In this document: piece after piece, positions 48,997 to 62,300 of the stretch
Layout of the letters: each line of letters starts with the position of its first letter
Position numbering within the stretch: the stretch's first letter is position 1
Source: Lycocorax pyrrhopterus obiensis
Lineage: Eukaryota; Chordata; Aves; Passeriformes; Paradisaeidae
Length of the DNA stretch: 64,000 nucleotides
NCBI GenBank assembly: GCA_014706295.1
Contig: JACSVZ010000011.1
Location: 9,600,163 to 9,664,162, forward strand
Direction: 5' to 3'
Notes under the pieces: model-generated
Databases searched by the model: none
Told to the model about the DNA's origin: nothing
The model's input: the letters and a program-made list of their open reading frames with translations, nothing else
Program-made: the position numbers and the translations under genes

Positions 48997-51900
48997 GTGA
49001 GAAAGGCTATATTTAATCCTTTTATCTGCAACAGATTCACTCATGCATGTTTTTCAGTTTTAATTTCATCCAATGTTCTTTTAGGCAATGATTTGAAATT
49101 TACACATATGACCTCTGATATGTTTCAGGTGCACACATTGCGATATAAAGCCCCTAAAGAAGGATGTGGGGATGTTTCTGGAGCAATCAAGAAAATGTCT
49201 TTCTGAGATTTTGTGAGTTTAATTCAACAATCCTGTATTTCCCCAATACGAGGGCACACTCACCCTTGAGAGATGAGTGGTACCCTGGGGGGAAGGTGAG
49301 CAGCAGTGCCCTGGCTTTCCCCAGAGCTGGGGAGGTGCCTCTGTCCAGCCTCAGTGACCGCAATGCACATCCTTTGTTGGTGGCTGGGGAAGGGATGGGC
49401 TTTTGGTCACCTCTTGGAGCCGATGAAGGACTTGGTGAGACACTGCCAAGATGTAAGGTAAAAGCAATGTATAGCTTCACAGTCATGGCTCAAAACCAAA
49501 AGCAATTATTTAAAAATGCTGCTGTCATCATGTCCCTTTCATATGTTACAGTGACTTACCATGGTATTAATGTCACGCCATCTACTACCACAGGTTATAA
49601 CATAAAATAATTAGTGACCAATGCTAGAGAACATGAAGATATTAAAAAAAAAATAATAGGGCTGTAGACATACAGCTTTATTTTAATAGATCAGATCCAT
49701 ACAATAACTGGGAGTAGTCTTCCAAAGGACCCATTAGTTATCCTTTAGGTCTTCTAATTAATGATGTAGTCTTCTGAGAGCATATTAATAACTCTGATAT
49801 TAATAGGAGCATAATTCTATCTGAGGATTAAAAAAATGAAGCACTATTTTATAAGTACTAGTAAAATAGAGTTTGGGACTTAGTAATAGACAAATACATA
49901 GATTCATCAGATTGAAAATTGAGAAACAGATTTCTGAAGGTGTGATTAGGGAACGCAATAACATCTCTAAAATGAACTGCTATACTTTCATTCAGGAATT
50001 ACATTCAGTTATAGCATTGAGCTTTTTTTTTTTTTTTTTGACGCCTCAGTGGAGTGGGTTTTCAATGTTGAAAAGCTAAAGACAGGTTCCAGTTCTCAAG
50101 ATTATTTCCTGAAGCTCATGAACAGTATGTGCCAAGCGGTTCTTAAAGAATCAGTCCCCATTTCGCTGAATGGCTAATATTTAATAAAACATCTGATCAC
50201 AAAACCAAGTCTAAAAAAAAATCAATAGTAAAATAACACTCCGACTTGCTACTAAATGCAATGTTCTTTGATATAAGTCTATTTCAGCTTCATTTATTCC
50301 AGGGTTCCAGCAGTCAAAATAATCAATGCAGAATTTTCCATGTGATTTACACATTGCTTTTTAAAATGAATTGTCTGAAACAAAAAATGCTTTTTTCTGC
50401 TGCCTGGCTTGTTTTCTAAAACATATTCTCTTTCTTTTAAAGTGAGAGAACGACCTCAGCTTCAGGAACAATTTTCTGAGACAGTGTGTTTATCAAATGG
50501 CTTCTCTGCTTTCATGAAAACAATTTATTTTCACTGAACTCCTCAAGATAAGCATTGAAGTCAGGAAGAATATACAATGACATTTATAATTACATTCAAG
50601 AAACAAATATTTTGCTAAAGAAAGGGTTTGGATTTTTATCGGTTTTAGAGATACAAAGTATTTTCTTTCTTCCAACATACCATTTAACGATATTTTCTCC
50701 CTGAAATTACAAAGTGTATTTTCATATGCATGGAAAGAAAAGCCCAGGACAGTAATCTTCCCATAGAAAGGCTACAGGATGCATCCTAAACAATGAAAGC
50801 TGTAGCATAATCCTTACAACCAAATTGCCTTCCCTGCCCCACTCTTCAGAAATAATCTGCAGAAAAAGACAATTTAAGCAGGAGGATACATGCCCCTTGC
50901 AGAGCCTCCTCCGAACAACCCTCTATGCCCAATCTTAGGCTAAACAGTTGTCTCTTGGGATGGCACATCCATCTCTCCAGCTTTCCTCCCACGTTTTCCC
51001 CTTGCTCAGAGACAGTTTCTTAAGCTCCAAAGCTCAGTGCAGAGCCTATGGACACAGGGCATGGTGCCTCCCATTCCCTGGGGAAGTAGAAGACCTTGCT
51101 AAGAAATCTCCCTCTGTTTCCCTTATAGATTCAGCCCTGGACCTGTTCTCAACCACCAAAAACAGAAGGTCAGTCGTGCCAGACAATTACTGCTTCCTGC
51201 TATATTCTGAACTACCCCTAAAATCAGGGTAGTCCACAGTGTATCTCATCTTTCAAGACAAAGCAGCCACAGATTTAGCCATACAGTGCCTGTATTTTGA
51301 AATGCAAATTCAATAACTACCTATGCAAAAGCTGCCCATGAATATATTTAGGAGTTCCATTTGGGCTGCCTGGAAACGTGGGGTTTACAGGATTAAAAAG
51401 ACGTACTGCTATCACTCCAATGAATGCCCTTTAATTTGCGGGAATTCATTTTAGAATAAAAAAATGTAAGATCTGGTTTATTCCTTGTCAGTCAAACATC
51501 CTAGCTTTTCATTATCCCATTTTTTTTCAGTGCGTGTAGGTAGTTCTCACCATAAAGATTCCCTGATAAAGTTCTCCTCCAGAGACATACTCTTTTTGTA
51601 GGCTCAGCTAGTGAAGAAATATCATTCATTTGTAATACTCAAAGAGAAGTTGAAACAAAATCAAAAGCAGCTGAAAAGAGATTGTATTTCACTAATATAC
51701 ACCAAGGCTTTATTTAAAATATACAGTGTTAAATTTGATCAAATATCAACCCACCATTCAGAGTGAAATAATCTCTTTTAATTTGCATGTATCTGTGTGC
51801 CAAAGAGAAGTGTGTTTGCTTTCAAGCAGGTGCACATCCTGCTATGACTAAATCTCTAACTCATCAAATTGCTTTACCAGTGTGAGACATGCCCTTTTTC

Positions 51901-52959
51901 TGGAACAGCTTCAAGCATTTTCCCCAGCATTTCAGCCACCTGTTTACCGAGTTCATACTCCAAAGGAGATGCATGCAATTAGAAACAAGGAAATGAAAAT
52001 AAATGACCTTGTTTGTTATAAATAACAAAGAGACTCAGCAAAATTAATGCAGTGAAGCCTGACCTTCTGACCTGAAAGAAAGAATCACCTCATTCCTTTG
52101 TAGCAGGCTCACAATGCTCCAGCACCAGGCATTGTTATGCAGCTTTGCCTCTTTTGATGGATCTTAAAGGAGTATATTCTAAATATTAAATGTTTTACAA
52201 GTTAGATTAGGAAATTTGCATTAAAAAGAATGTTGAAACAAAGTCAAGAGAGCAATGATAAAGATTATCACTGCTTTATTTAGTGAATCCAGGTAAGCTG
52301 TGTGTATGGCAGTTCACTATAATATAGTTTTTCAATTGAAAAATAAATATGGCATTCCAGGTGCTAAAAAGCCATGAAATGTCTCCTTCGGTGTTTGGTG
52401 AATTGATGAGGGAGAAAGTTTTTAATTAGCCAACTCCAGGAAAAGGAAACATTTTTCTTTTGTTAATTGTTTGTGCTACGATGGTCTGACTTTTGAAAAA
52501 AATGCAAAGTACTTCCACAACTACTGCCAAAAAACATAATTTTTTTTCCTCATCCTTTAACTAGGCAAGCAGAAATGCCTTCTTTTGTATGAAGCTTACT
52601 GAATAATGTTTCTGTGGGTTACATTTTCACTTTTAATTGATTCATGTCAGTCAGGAACAGCATCCAGCTGCAAGAGGGCAAGGTGTTAGAAATTTGTTTC
52701 CCTGCTTGTCTTTGGAGAAAATGAGAACATGGCGTTGTTTTCATGGCAGTCCTCACAAAAAGAGCAGTGTGTAATTACAGTGCTGGTTCCCATCTTGTCA
52801 GTCTCCCAAACAAGTCTGTTATTAATGAAGCAGCTCAGAACCGTTGCAGAAATGAAAGGAAAATGCGTTTGCATCTCACTGAAAGCAGTTCCCACAACAG
52901 GTATTGTTTGATAAAGATTTTTCCAAAACTTGTTTTGTGGGTTTTCTTCACTTTCTCTC

Positions 52960-53330
52960 GCTTTCAATGACGTCCATCCAGCTGCTGAGGCACTGCTGAG
53001 ACACCCTTCACAGCAATCACAGCCTCAGCTTTGCAAGTTTCCCTTCCACGCAGGGCGCGTTGACGGGAGTGGGCATGGGGCAGCTCTACCTGCAGTGCCC
53101 AGGGAGATGGGCACAGCCCAGGGACACAGACAGCTGCCAATGCAGGGGGCACAGGAGGGATGGCAGCCACAGAGAGGCACTGGGAAGTCAGTCTCGTACA
53201 CAGGAGGCAGCTCCTGCGCCGGAGCAGCAGCCGGAGCAGCAAAAGCCGCCTCATACAGGACCACAATCAGGATCAGGAGTGTGAGGGTGCAGTGACTCTT
53301 CTCCTCCCCAGGCTCTCATCCTTCTTCCAC
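52960..53330. other. Isolated GC-rich patch with overlapping minus-strand frames
   Basis: GC- and CpG-richer than its surroundings. One minus-strand frame has an ATG at 53254-53252, an Arg/Leu-rich start (MRRLLLLRLLLRRR) resembling a signal peptide, and runs about 96 codons to 52964. A second minus-strand frame, lacking an ATG but open from a stop near 53330, reads LTLLILIVVLYEAAFAAP and then a Cys-rich CGCHPSCAPC segment. Only one could be real, and I recognise neither. A CAG|GTAGAG donor-like site lies near 53092 on the minus strand. A chance GC-rich segment or an unrecognised repeat is equally likely. Confidence 0.3.
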
Positions 53331-56300
53331 CATTCTGCATCCAATGGAGCCACTCCACCCCCTTAAGTTCTTGGCATGATTCACTCCTGCTCCCAATCTT
53401 TTACAGCAAAAGAGTGACCTGAATGAATAATTTCCAACAGAAAAAGAGGGCTGATCAACACAGCCTCTCCTTCTGCTCATGTAGTCCTATGAACAGCTTG
53501 TGCTTTTGTCCAAATGTGTGTATCATTGAAAACTGAATACTCCACATGGCTGAAGGTAGGGATATGTTGAAGAGTTTGATTGAATCAGAGACCTTCGGGG
53601 TATTATCTTCTCAATCAATCTGCATTTGTCCGCACAGATTGAAACCAGAGCACTCACATGTCTAAACACTGAGCTGTGAGGCCCTGTCTGACAAGCCCCA
53701 TCTGAGAAAACCTGCATGACAAATAGGTTCTGAGAACTGAGCCCAACCAGAAGAAATCCTGTGTTTGTGGAGCCTGAAGTCACAGTCTCTGTCCTGCTCT
53801 GGGGCTCCACATGTGGGCCACCAAATACCCAGACTGGAGAGGGGCTGTGGATCTGTGCTGATCCACCACTGCATGATGTACAAGGGTTGGAAAAGGGAGA
53901 GCAGAGCTGGGAATCCATTAACAGGTCTCATGCTCTAAGCATGAGACCTTATTTTTCTAAAAATTGTGAGTATTTTTGTGAATATCTATCATGAACTGCA
54001 TAGACTGGTTTTATCTTGTTGGCGCTTACTGATTTCAGCAATCAGTGTGTAGTTTCTCTTCTTTGTGAGGGATAAGTGGAATAATTGATCACCTTCTGCA
54101 AAATCTCATTTTTATCCATTCACAATAAATTCTAGATTAATATTATTCAACGAGTAACTTGAAATTCACTTGTTTAATATTTGTTCTAAAACTCACTCAT
54201 TGAAGGAATTGTGGTAATTCAGCTTTAAAAGCCTATCGTTGTAGGCAAAGCAAATTCAGGGCTCCCAGGAAAAGTCTATTAACCTCCCCACATTTGCTTT
54301 ATTACAACCTCAATATATGCTATCTTAAATGAGCAAAATAGTATTGCAAATATTCAGTTGTTATGTATTTGTTCAAGACAGAGCTCCCAGACTCCTGTGA
54401 GCTGCCTGAAGAATCACTGAGTGAAAATATTTAAAAAATCGTAATGAACAATTTTCCTTTTTTTAAAATTGTATTTAAATTATTATAAGAAAGGACACAG
54501 AAGAAAGGCACACAGTGCTATTCTTTAATAATGGGCTGAGATCCCAGCAGCTCCACAGCAGTTACTGTAGGTGACTTCCATAAACTCTGTCCTAAACTCG
54601 GGATGTGCATGCAATACAGAGATGAGCCATGCTGCCCAACATCCAAGACTGTGCATCTGCTCAGCAAGCTTTGCTAGGCTTTGCTTAACCACACTGTGGT
54701 CCAGGTTCCCAGAGTGTTATAAAAACTGTATTCTCTGCTGCAGGCTAAGGAGAGTGATTTGAATGTCCCCGATGACAATGGCCCAGGACAATGCCCATTT
54801 CACTCCTTTTCAGGCCATATGGATCTCAAAGGTTAAAGACAGTAATTTTCAGCACCTCCTTGGTATTATTTGCAGACAGAAGAAGAATAGAATTAGTCCA
54901 ACTAATTTCTGAATTTCCACCACTAGTGGAAAACTTGCTTGGACTATTTAGAGACAGCAGGCAGGAGAACAGAGCAAAATAATCTTCTATGTCACATAAG
55001 CAGTGTGATCTTCTTGATCAGCAGTTCTAGTCCCTTTTGGACCGGTCTCTGCTTTAGCATGTGGTTTATAACCAAGCTTCAGCTAAGACAACTGAATATA
55101 TGCATTTTTTCCCTTTCTCTGCAATCTCCCCAGACTTACACTGACTTCTTCAGCTGACCACCTTTATTTTAGAGCAATGACTTCCACCCTACAGTTCCAG
55201 CCAAGTTTACTGCAAATTGTGCAAACACCAAAACCATGCTAATGTGCAGTTCTAACATGCAAGCTGGTTGTGCAAGCACAACCGTTTGCTCTGCACCACA
55301 TCCTTGAATGTCCTTGCAAAACCTGGGTGACAGACCTCATTGCTGGGAAGAGTGGTCTTTTCTGTAATGACAACCTAAACCAAACACTAAGAGAGACAAA
55401 GAATGCAGCAGTGTTACATCCAAAAATCAGTGATAGAGATATGCAAATAAAAACAGTATTTCAAAAGGCTTGTAATGAGTAGCATCCAAAATGAGTGATA
55501 TTATAGAACTGGGTTTAAAAGCAGCAATTTTCAGGAGCATAGTTTACATGAAGCACATGCATAACTGGCTTTGAAATTCAGCTGAAGTCAAGTCTCCCTG
55601 GAAAGCAAATGGTGTAGTTTTACTCCTTGGCTGTTTTAATGATTCAGGAAGGGTAGCTACTCACACTGGAGTAGGAGAGCACATATTTTTTTCCCAAGAA
55701 TACAGGAGGCACATGCTGACCAAGAAAATAGTTGTGAAGAACAGAGTTCCTACACACAAGCCAGGCCTCACCCAACTGCCGCTCTTGCAATTCACAATTA
55801 AAGGCGCCACATGGTCAAAATTATTGTCACTGGCACTGGGGAAAACCTAAGAATTGACAAAAGTTTCCTTCTTTCTTCCTCTGATACCCATCCGAGGAGG
55901 GAGTAAGCAATGCCACAGACAGTTTGAGGGGACAAAGAGAGTGTCAGGGCCAGTGTCCCTGTCTCAGCACGACAGCCCTTACTGGCCATGGTTCTGTGAG
56001 CTACTGCTGAGCACATAATGATTTTGCATTGAAAGGCTAAACCAGCCATTGCTCTGGACTGAACAACCACAACTCTAACTCATTCCTTCATTAAATGCTT
56101 TGCCATTCCTTGAGAATGAGAGGGTCTGTAGAAAAATCACATTGTCCTGTATTCCACTGGTAAACAATATCTTATATATATTAAACTGTTCTATAGTAGT
56201 CATCTGTTCTTTCCGAGCTGTGACAGGACTTTGAATTATTTGCTCTATCAGCAACTGCTGTAGTAAATTCCCCAGTTATGCCGTGCATGGCAGGCTTGCG

Positions 56301-59300
56301 GAAACACCCGTGACAATGAAGTGAGCAGAGAACTCATACATGATGGAATCCACTCAGCAGACTGGTTTTTGGGGACAGTTGGGCCTCAACAAACAATCCT
56401 TTCTTCTCAGTCTATAGAGGAGCTGCACTGGGGCCTACTTTGGCCATTAGTCTAAGGAAAGCCTTTGTTGAACATATAGCTGCTTCTCACATTGAAAGAA
56501 TAAATCACATTCTTATTCTGGTTATGTCTCCACTGCATTCACTGATGTGAATGTTGTTCCATGGCTGAAAAACTGGGTAAACAGCGTGCCCTGTGCAGCT
56601 CTGTGCTGCTGTGGCTACATTACTGCCTGAACAACCTCATTTACAGCCAGCCTGGATGTGCCTGTAAGAGCGGCGGCCCTGGCAGAGATCTGCTCTTCAG
56701 ACAGCATTCCTCTTTTCAGGAATATTTCATTCTTCAGGCTGGATTACCAGGATTTGAACCACTTTGGAACCCACTTTGCCTGAGAAGAAGGGAAAATCCT
56801 ATCTTTTCTATGCACTTAGTGAAGGAAAACACGACCTAGGCAAGTTTCAGGAATGGTTCTGGGTCTATAGGGGTTTTTTTAGGGTTATGCAGATATATGT
56901 AAATTTCTCAAGCACACATCCTAGAAGCACATGTCCGAGATAGTGCATGTTCCCCCTCTAATACTTAAAATCCCGAGTGATTAATGTTCCTAACTGCTTC
57001 GATGTACAGCAATTCAATATTCATTCACCTTCACAATCATACACCACTCTCCACTCTTCAATGTGCTTCATCTTTTACTATTAACTTACATTTATGTCCA
57101 TCTTTGTATCCTCGAAAGAAAAGGGAAACTCCAGGTTTCAGCAGACCATAGGGACCTCTGCTGACAGTTTCTATAGAGGCGGTCATCGTTGGATGAATAG
57201 AAGTGGTTTGCATCATACCTGAGCCTCAGTTATTGGAGATTAAGTTTTCTGTTTGATAGAGTGAGTCTGATGATCTATCATCGCTCTGGCAGAAAGGCTC
57301 CCATTTCCAGGCAGGATGCTACAGCTTCATCTCATCTTTTGATGGACTCCTAAGTATAAAAAAATATAGCACATCTTAGTCCATGTGAAGACAGAGTTCT
57401 GCATTTTGACATTTGAACAGGAGTTTATTTGTCTCCGGCAAAAATTTCCTGTGTCCCTTCTACATCCCATTTCAGTTAGCACTTCTCCATTAAGTGCTGT
57501 GTTACAGAAGAGAACCATGGCTGAAGCAAAAGAGGAGCTCCTGGTTAAACAGGGAGGCTCTTGGGAAGCACCAGTCCCTGAAGGGCTCTCACAATTTTGG
57601 TTCAGATCTACAGCATGCCAATTTCTGGGTCGTGATACCAATATATAAATATATATATTTATATATGTGTGTGTGTGGTGTGCACATTTTTGTATGCCTC
57701 TGCATAGATGCAAATTTAAATTAATTTAAAAAAAAACAAACCCTGACCGAAACCAAAATGCAAGTAACTCCTCTGATGGCACAGTCTCTTCTGCTATACA
57801 TGTTTTCAAACAGGATAAATGGTAGACACAACAGTATATTTAGTAAAGTAGTGTTTGCTCCCTCTTACCACACACAACTTACTTGTGCTGTTGGGGAATC
57901 ACTGCAGGAAAATTTCCAATAACCAGTTATGACCACCTCTATATTAAAAATTCTCTTTTGAAGTTTTTCTGCCTTCTTTTATTATTTATTGCAACAGAAC
58001 TGCCTTGCAAAAAGATTATGTGTAATTATTTGCAAAGAAAACAGCTCACTGTAAATGCTAATGTTAAATGTCTATGTTTTTAAAACCTTAGATACACTAA
58101 CCCTTTAAATTATTGTTTCAATTATTTCTTCCTCTTGCTGCCATCAATGAAATATTTTATATAGGCAATTGCTCCCAATTTGTATAAGGAATTCCAAATA
58201 AATACAGTGGCCATTGATTTCTCTTAGTTCATCTCCTTTGTTCTTGCATCTCAAAAGAGTTCAGCTAACCTGGTAACATTTATCCTGCCTGTTCCCTTTA
58301 GAATTATCTTTCACTCAATGAGATGACCTCTTAATTTCCTCTTCTATGGACCTGCTTTCTCTAACTTTAACAAATAACTAAGGTCTCTCTGCCCTTGTAC
58401 CATACTAGCAGTGGTTTTGAACCTTTTCTGATTGTAAAATAATTTTTTTAAAGATAATTAAAACCAGAGACTGGTCTTTTGAGCATTACCATGATACTGT
58501 CATGTCTCTCCAGTATCAGACTACATGAAGACTCTGTATTTTCATTTCACACCTTGCTCTGATTCTTTTTGCTGTTCATTCCTTTTTTATTTTTTCTGCT
58601 GAGAACTCTTCAGTCTTACTGCTGTCCATTGGTCTGGGCTGGTTTTAAAAGCACGTTATACGTTCTTTACCTGATTGCAAGCTCAAGGTCTTTCCTATAC
58701 TCCTAAGGACAGTTCATTGTGTTTAAATACCCTGACTCAAATAGAATGAGGATGTGGCCTCTCACCACTGCTCCTCCACATCAGCCTCACCTTGGTCTCA
58801 TTTTGGTGCCCTTCTCTCTACTGCAAACTTGGAAAAAGCCCATAGTACACAAGGATAATTGAAACTGCTGTGTACGAAACTATCCTCTTGTAACCACAGA
58901 CTATCCAAAACTCATGTCATGACTTAAAATCTGCCAAGAACTAACCAACCAGGACTATACGTCGAGTCTTCAGGCATTTCCAGCCAGGCACTATTTCTCA
59001 TAACATGGTCAGCATGTTCATGTCTCCTCCTGAGTGTTTCAATTTCTCCCAGAAGTGTGGGTTGATTTTTAAAGTCCTAATTTTTGTCAGTATTCAGAGT
59101 CTATATTAACTCCTTTTTTCTGTTTCAGTGTCTCTTCTTTGTATTATCTTTATCTTCATTGAGAAAACTGACTCAAAGAATTTAGTATCTGAAAAATATA
59201 TTTCTCTCAACCAAAGGTAGGTTACCTTTGTAATGTCTCAAACTCAACTGCATTCTCCAGTGACCTCATTTCTTGTGTATTCAGAAAATCTCTTATTTAT

Positions 59301-62300
59301 TTTAGCCTTCGCACAGACTTCTTTTATTTTCTTCCTTTTACTTACACTTTCCCCTTTGTTCTGTAATCTTTCAATCTTCCCCACCAGCTTTATCTTACAG
59401 ATGATTGATATATGCATTTCAACAGTCTCAACTGCTATTTTATTTATCCCAAATAACTATCCACACTGGATGGCAGGTATAATTCTCTAGCTACAAAACT
59501 TCAGCTTTGAAAATCTCCTATATTATTTTCCATCCCTACCCTTCCATGATCCCCTCATACTTTTCAGAGCTCTTCTTTCTTCTTGCACTTTTTGATTTCA
59601 CTATAAACCTAGCTTGGTTATAACACCTCATATCAAAATATTCTCCCAGTCTTACATCTCTAGTCATGCTATATTTATTATGCACACCTATGAAAAGGAT
59701 TGTTCCCTTTTTAGACCAACCTTTTAAATTGTGCAAAGAAGCAATATTGCAGCATTCAGTCTGTGGTTTGAGTTACACACCCAGACTGATTTAAAGCTAG
59801 ATGAAGGGGCAATTCAGGTATGTTGTGTGTTTAAAAGTCTCTGTGTGAAATAAAAAGCAATCTATAATGTTACCCTCAGGATTTCAGGCAATGATATTCC
59901 AAGTCTGAAAAAGAGGGAATAAAGAAACTGAAAAACGATACACACCACTGACCAATCAATTGAAAAGTACGGTAAATGGAAAACAGAAACCTCCCTGGAT
60001 TTGCCTTATGGGCTGACAGCAGTGGCTTTGTATAAAAAGAGAGAGCACTTATGATCCACTTTCTACTTGAGACATTATAAATTAGTTTTTCTGAAGGCAT
60101 AATCCACCGTAACAGGTTCTAAGGTGGTGTGGAAAAATCCCACCACTCCTTGATATGAACACTAAATGATGCCCTGTCTTTCATGGATCCCATGTCTCTT
60201 TGCTCAGGGAAAGCCTGTCTCTGGAAAACTCAAAAGTTATTGAAATGCACCAACCTTTATTGCAAAACTGATCCACACTGGGGATGACTGCAACCTTTAT
60301 TAAGACTCAGGAGACTTTGGTTAGGCCTCACAGTTACAAAAGACTCCTGTCTTTGTGCCACTAAGTGCAGGAAAGACACCTCCTACCAGCTCTGAATGAA
60401 GATGAGAGGAGCTCCCCTACACCCTGACTTCCAGCAGGGATCCTGGCTTCCCAGCTCCTTCCCAACACACAGTGCCTCAGCACGGGCAGCCAGCTCCATC
60501 TCCTTTCACTGACACAAAGTCCACCTCATTACTTCTGGACCTTAAATAGATCTTGGGGACTTATTTAGTGAAAACTCAGTATGTAAGAGAGAAACTGTCT
60601 GGGGCAGGATTCCCCAAGTTCCTATTACATGCCTGGAAAACTGCAGAAATCCCAAAACAATAAAAGTGGAAGCACATAGTCTCAGACCGTAGTGATAGAC
60701 AGAGGGAATCTCTCAGAGGATCAATGGTTTTCGTGCTGGGTGGTGATGCAGGGAGCACTCTCTGACACCTTTTTAAATATCTGTAACACCATTCTTTTTT
60801 CCTGTACTTCTAATTTTCTCTCAGCTCCAGGAGTATTATAGTGGCATATTTCCTAACGTATTAGGCTTTATAACTATGTTAAAGAATTGTCAGCAAAAGG
60901 AAAAGGAATTACACCCTAGAACAAACAAAAAAATAGTGAAGTCAAGCCTGCCAGTCAGGCTTCCTATCTCCTTCAAAAACGTCCTTTGGAAACATGGTGG
61001 AGAACAAAAGAAATCTGTTCAACCAACCACTCCACACTCGCTAGCACTGCTCTCCAACAAGACCAACAGGCACATTTAGGCTCATCACAATTTCTCTAAA
61101 ATACTTATAATGATTATTCTCAGTAGGATTCCTTGCCTTAGAAGATCATAGCAGACTTCGCAAGCTCAGTTCTAAAAGACACTAAGTGAAATATTCTCCT
61201 CTACAACACTTTTCTCAAACAAGTTGAACTTACTTTACAAACCCACAACTCACCTTTCTAGTAGTACAGGGACACTTCAGGCTGTAAAGTAAACAGGCAA
61301 ATATTAAATGAGGTGACTCAAATATTTACGCAAGCAAAGCCACTCTTATTTTGTCAGAAAACAAATAAAGTTAAAGTTGGCAGAGTTTTATAAGCCATCA
61401 CACTTCACTTTGTTTTTCCACTTCTTTTTCATGGCCCAAACTTGAAAGGCAAAGTAACCTTGGTGACTGCTGAGGTGGCACACAACTGCTCAGGACTGTC
61501 CCACCATCCTCAGGACTTCACTGGGTCGGGACATACAGAGGCCAACTCCTCTGCAGGGACTGGGGGCAACAGAAAGCAATGTATTAAAACTGCATGGTGG
61601 GCATGTGATTGGGTAAAGAAAAGATCAAACAGAACCTCATCCTTTCCTCTCATTCTTGCAGAACATGAAAAAAAAAAATGCTTTGTTTCCTAAGTCCAGT
61701 ATATATAAAAATGTAAAAAAGGGAGCCTGAGGTAGATTTTGTTTATATAACAGGTATTGAAAAGTCCTACCTCAACATCTGAGTCTCGTCATTGTTTTGC
61801 TAGCAGGGTTCTCAGAAGGTGGAAAGAGACAATGGAAAGATAAAATTCAGTGGACAGGATAAACACCTTTCTTAGAAATAATGCAAAAAATATACAGGGA
61901 CTATAAAAAGCCTCCTTAGTTTTAATGACAGATTTTTGTCAGAACAAATCAGGCTTCACTGAAATGCTTTGCTTAGCTGTTTTAGCTCTTTTTTTGTGTA
62001 CAACTTAAATGATATAACTTGATAGGGTAGACATTGTCTGGAGACTAGAAGGAGATAGCTCTGTTCCAAAATGAGGCATGTAAGGTTGCATGTATGTTTG
62101 GTGGGTAGTGCCCTAATTCATTACAGAATGGGATTCGTATACTTACACAGTGAAAAGCTTGGATTAGGCACACAACATAATTTCCATTATGTTAATGTTG
62201 CTTTAAAATATATTGCACAGAGTGCTGCAACAATCAAATTATCAATTATAATGTCTACTCAGAGTAGAAAAGTGTTGCAAACAGAGGGCTGATTACTGCT

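Larger units (their letters stand above)
47084..52959. other. Upstream flank, no recognisable gene apart from candidate exon 3
   Basis: AT-rich intergenic DNA with the AT-rich inverted repeat, a 17-nt T run (50023-50039) and a short GC-rich stretch at 49250-49450. Nothing else recognised. Confidence 0.5.

Noticed and set aside
56720..56775. B-box-like GGTTCAAATCCTGG on the minus strand
   Set aside because: No A box or tRNA fold around it and no extended MIR similarity.
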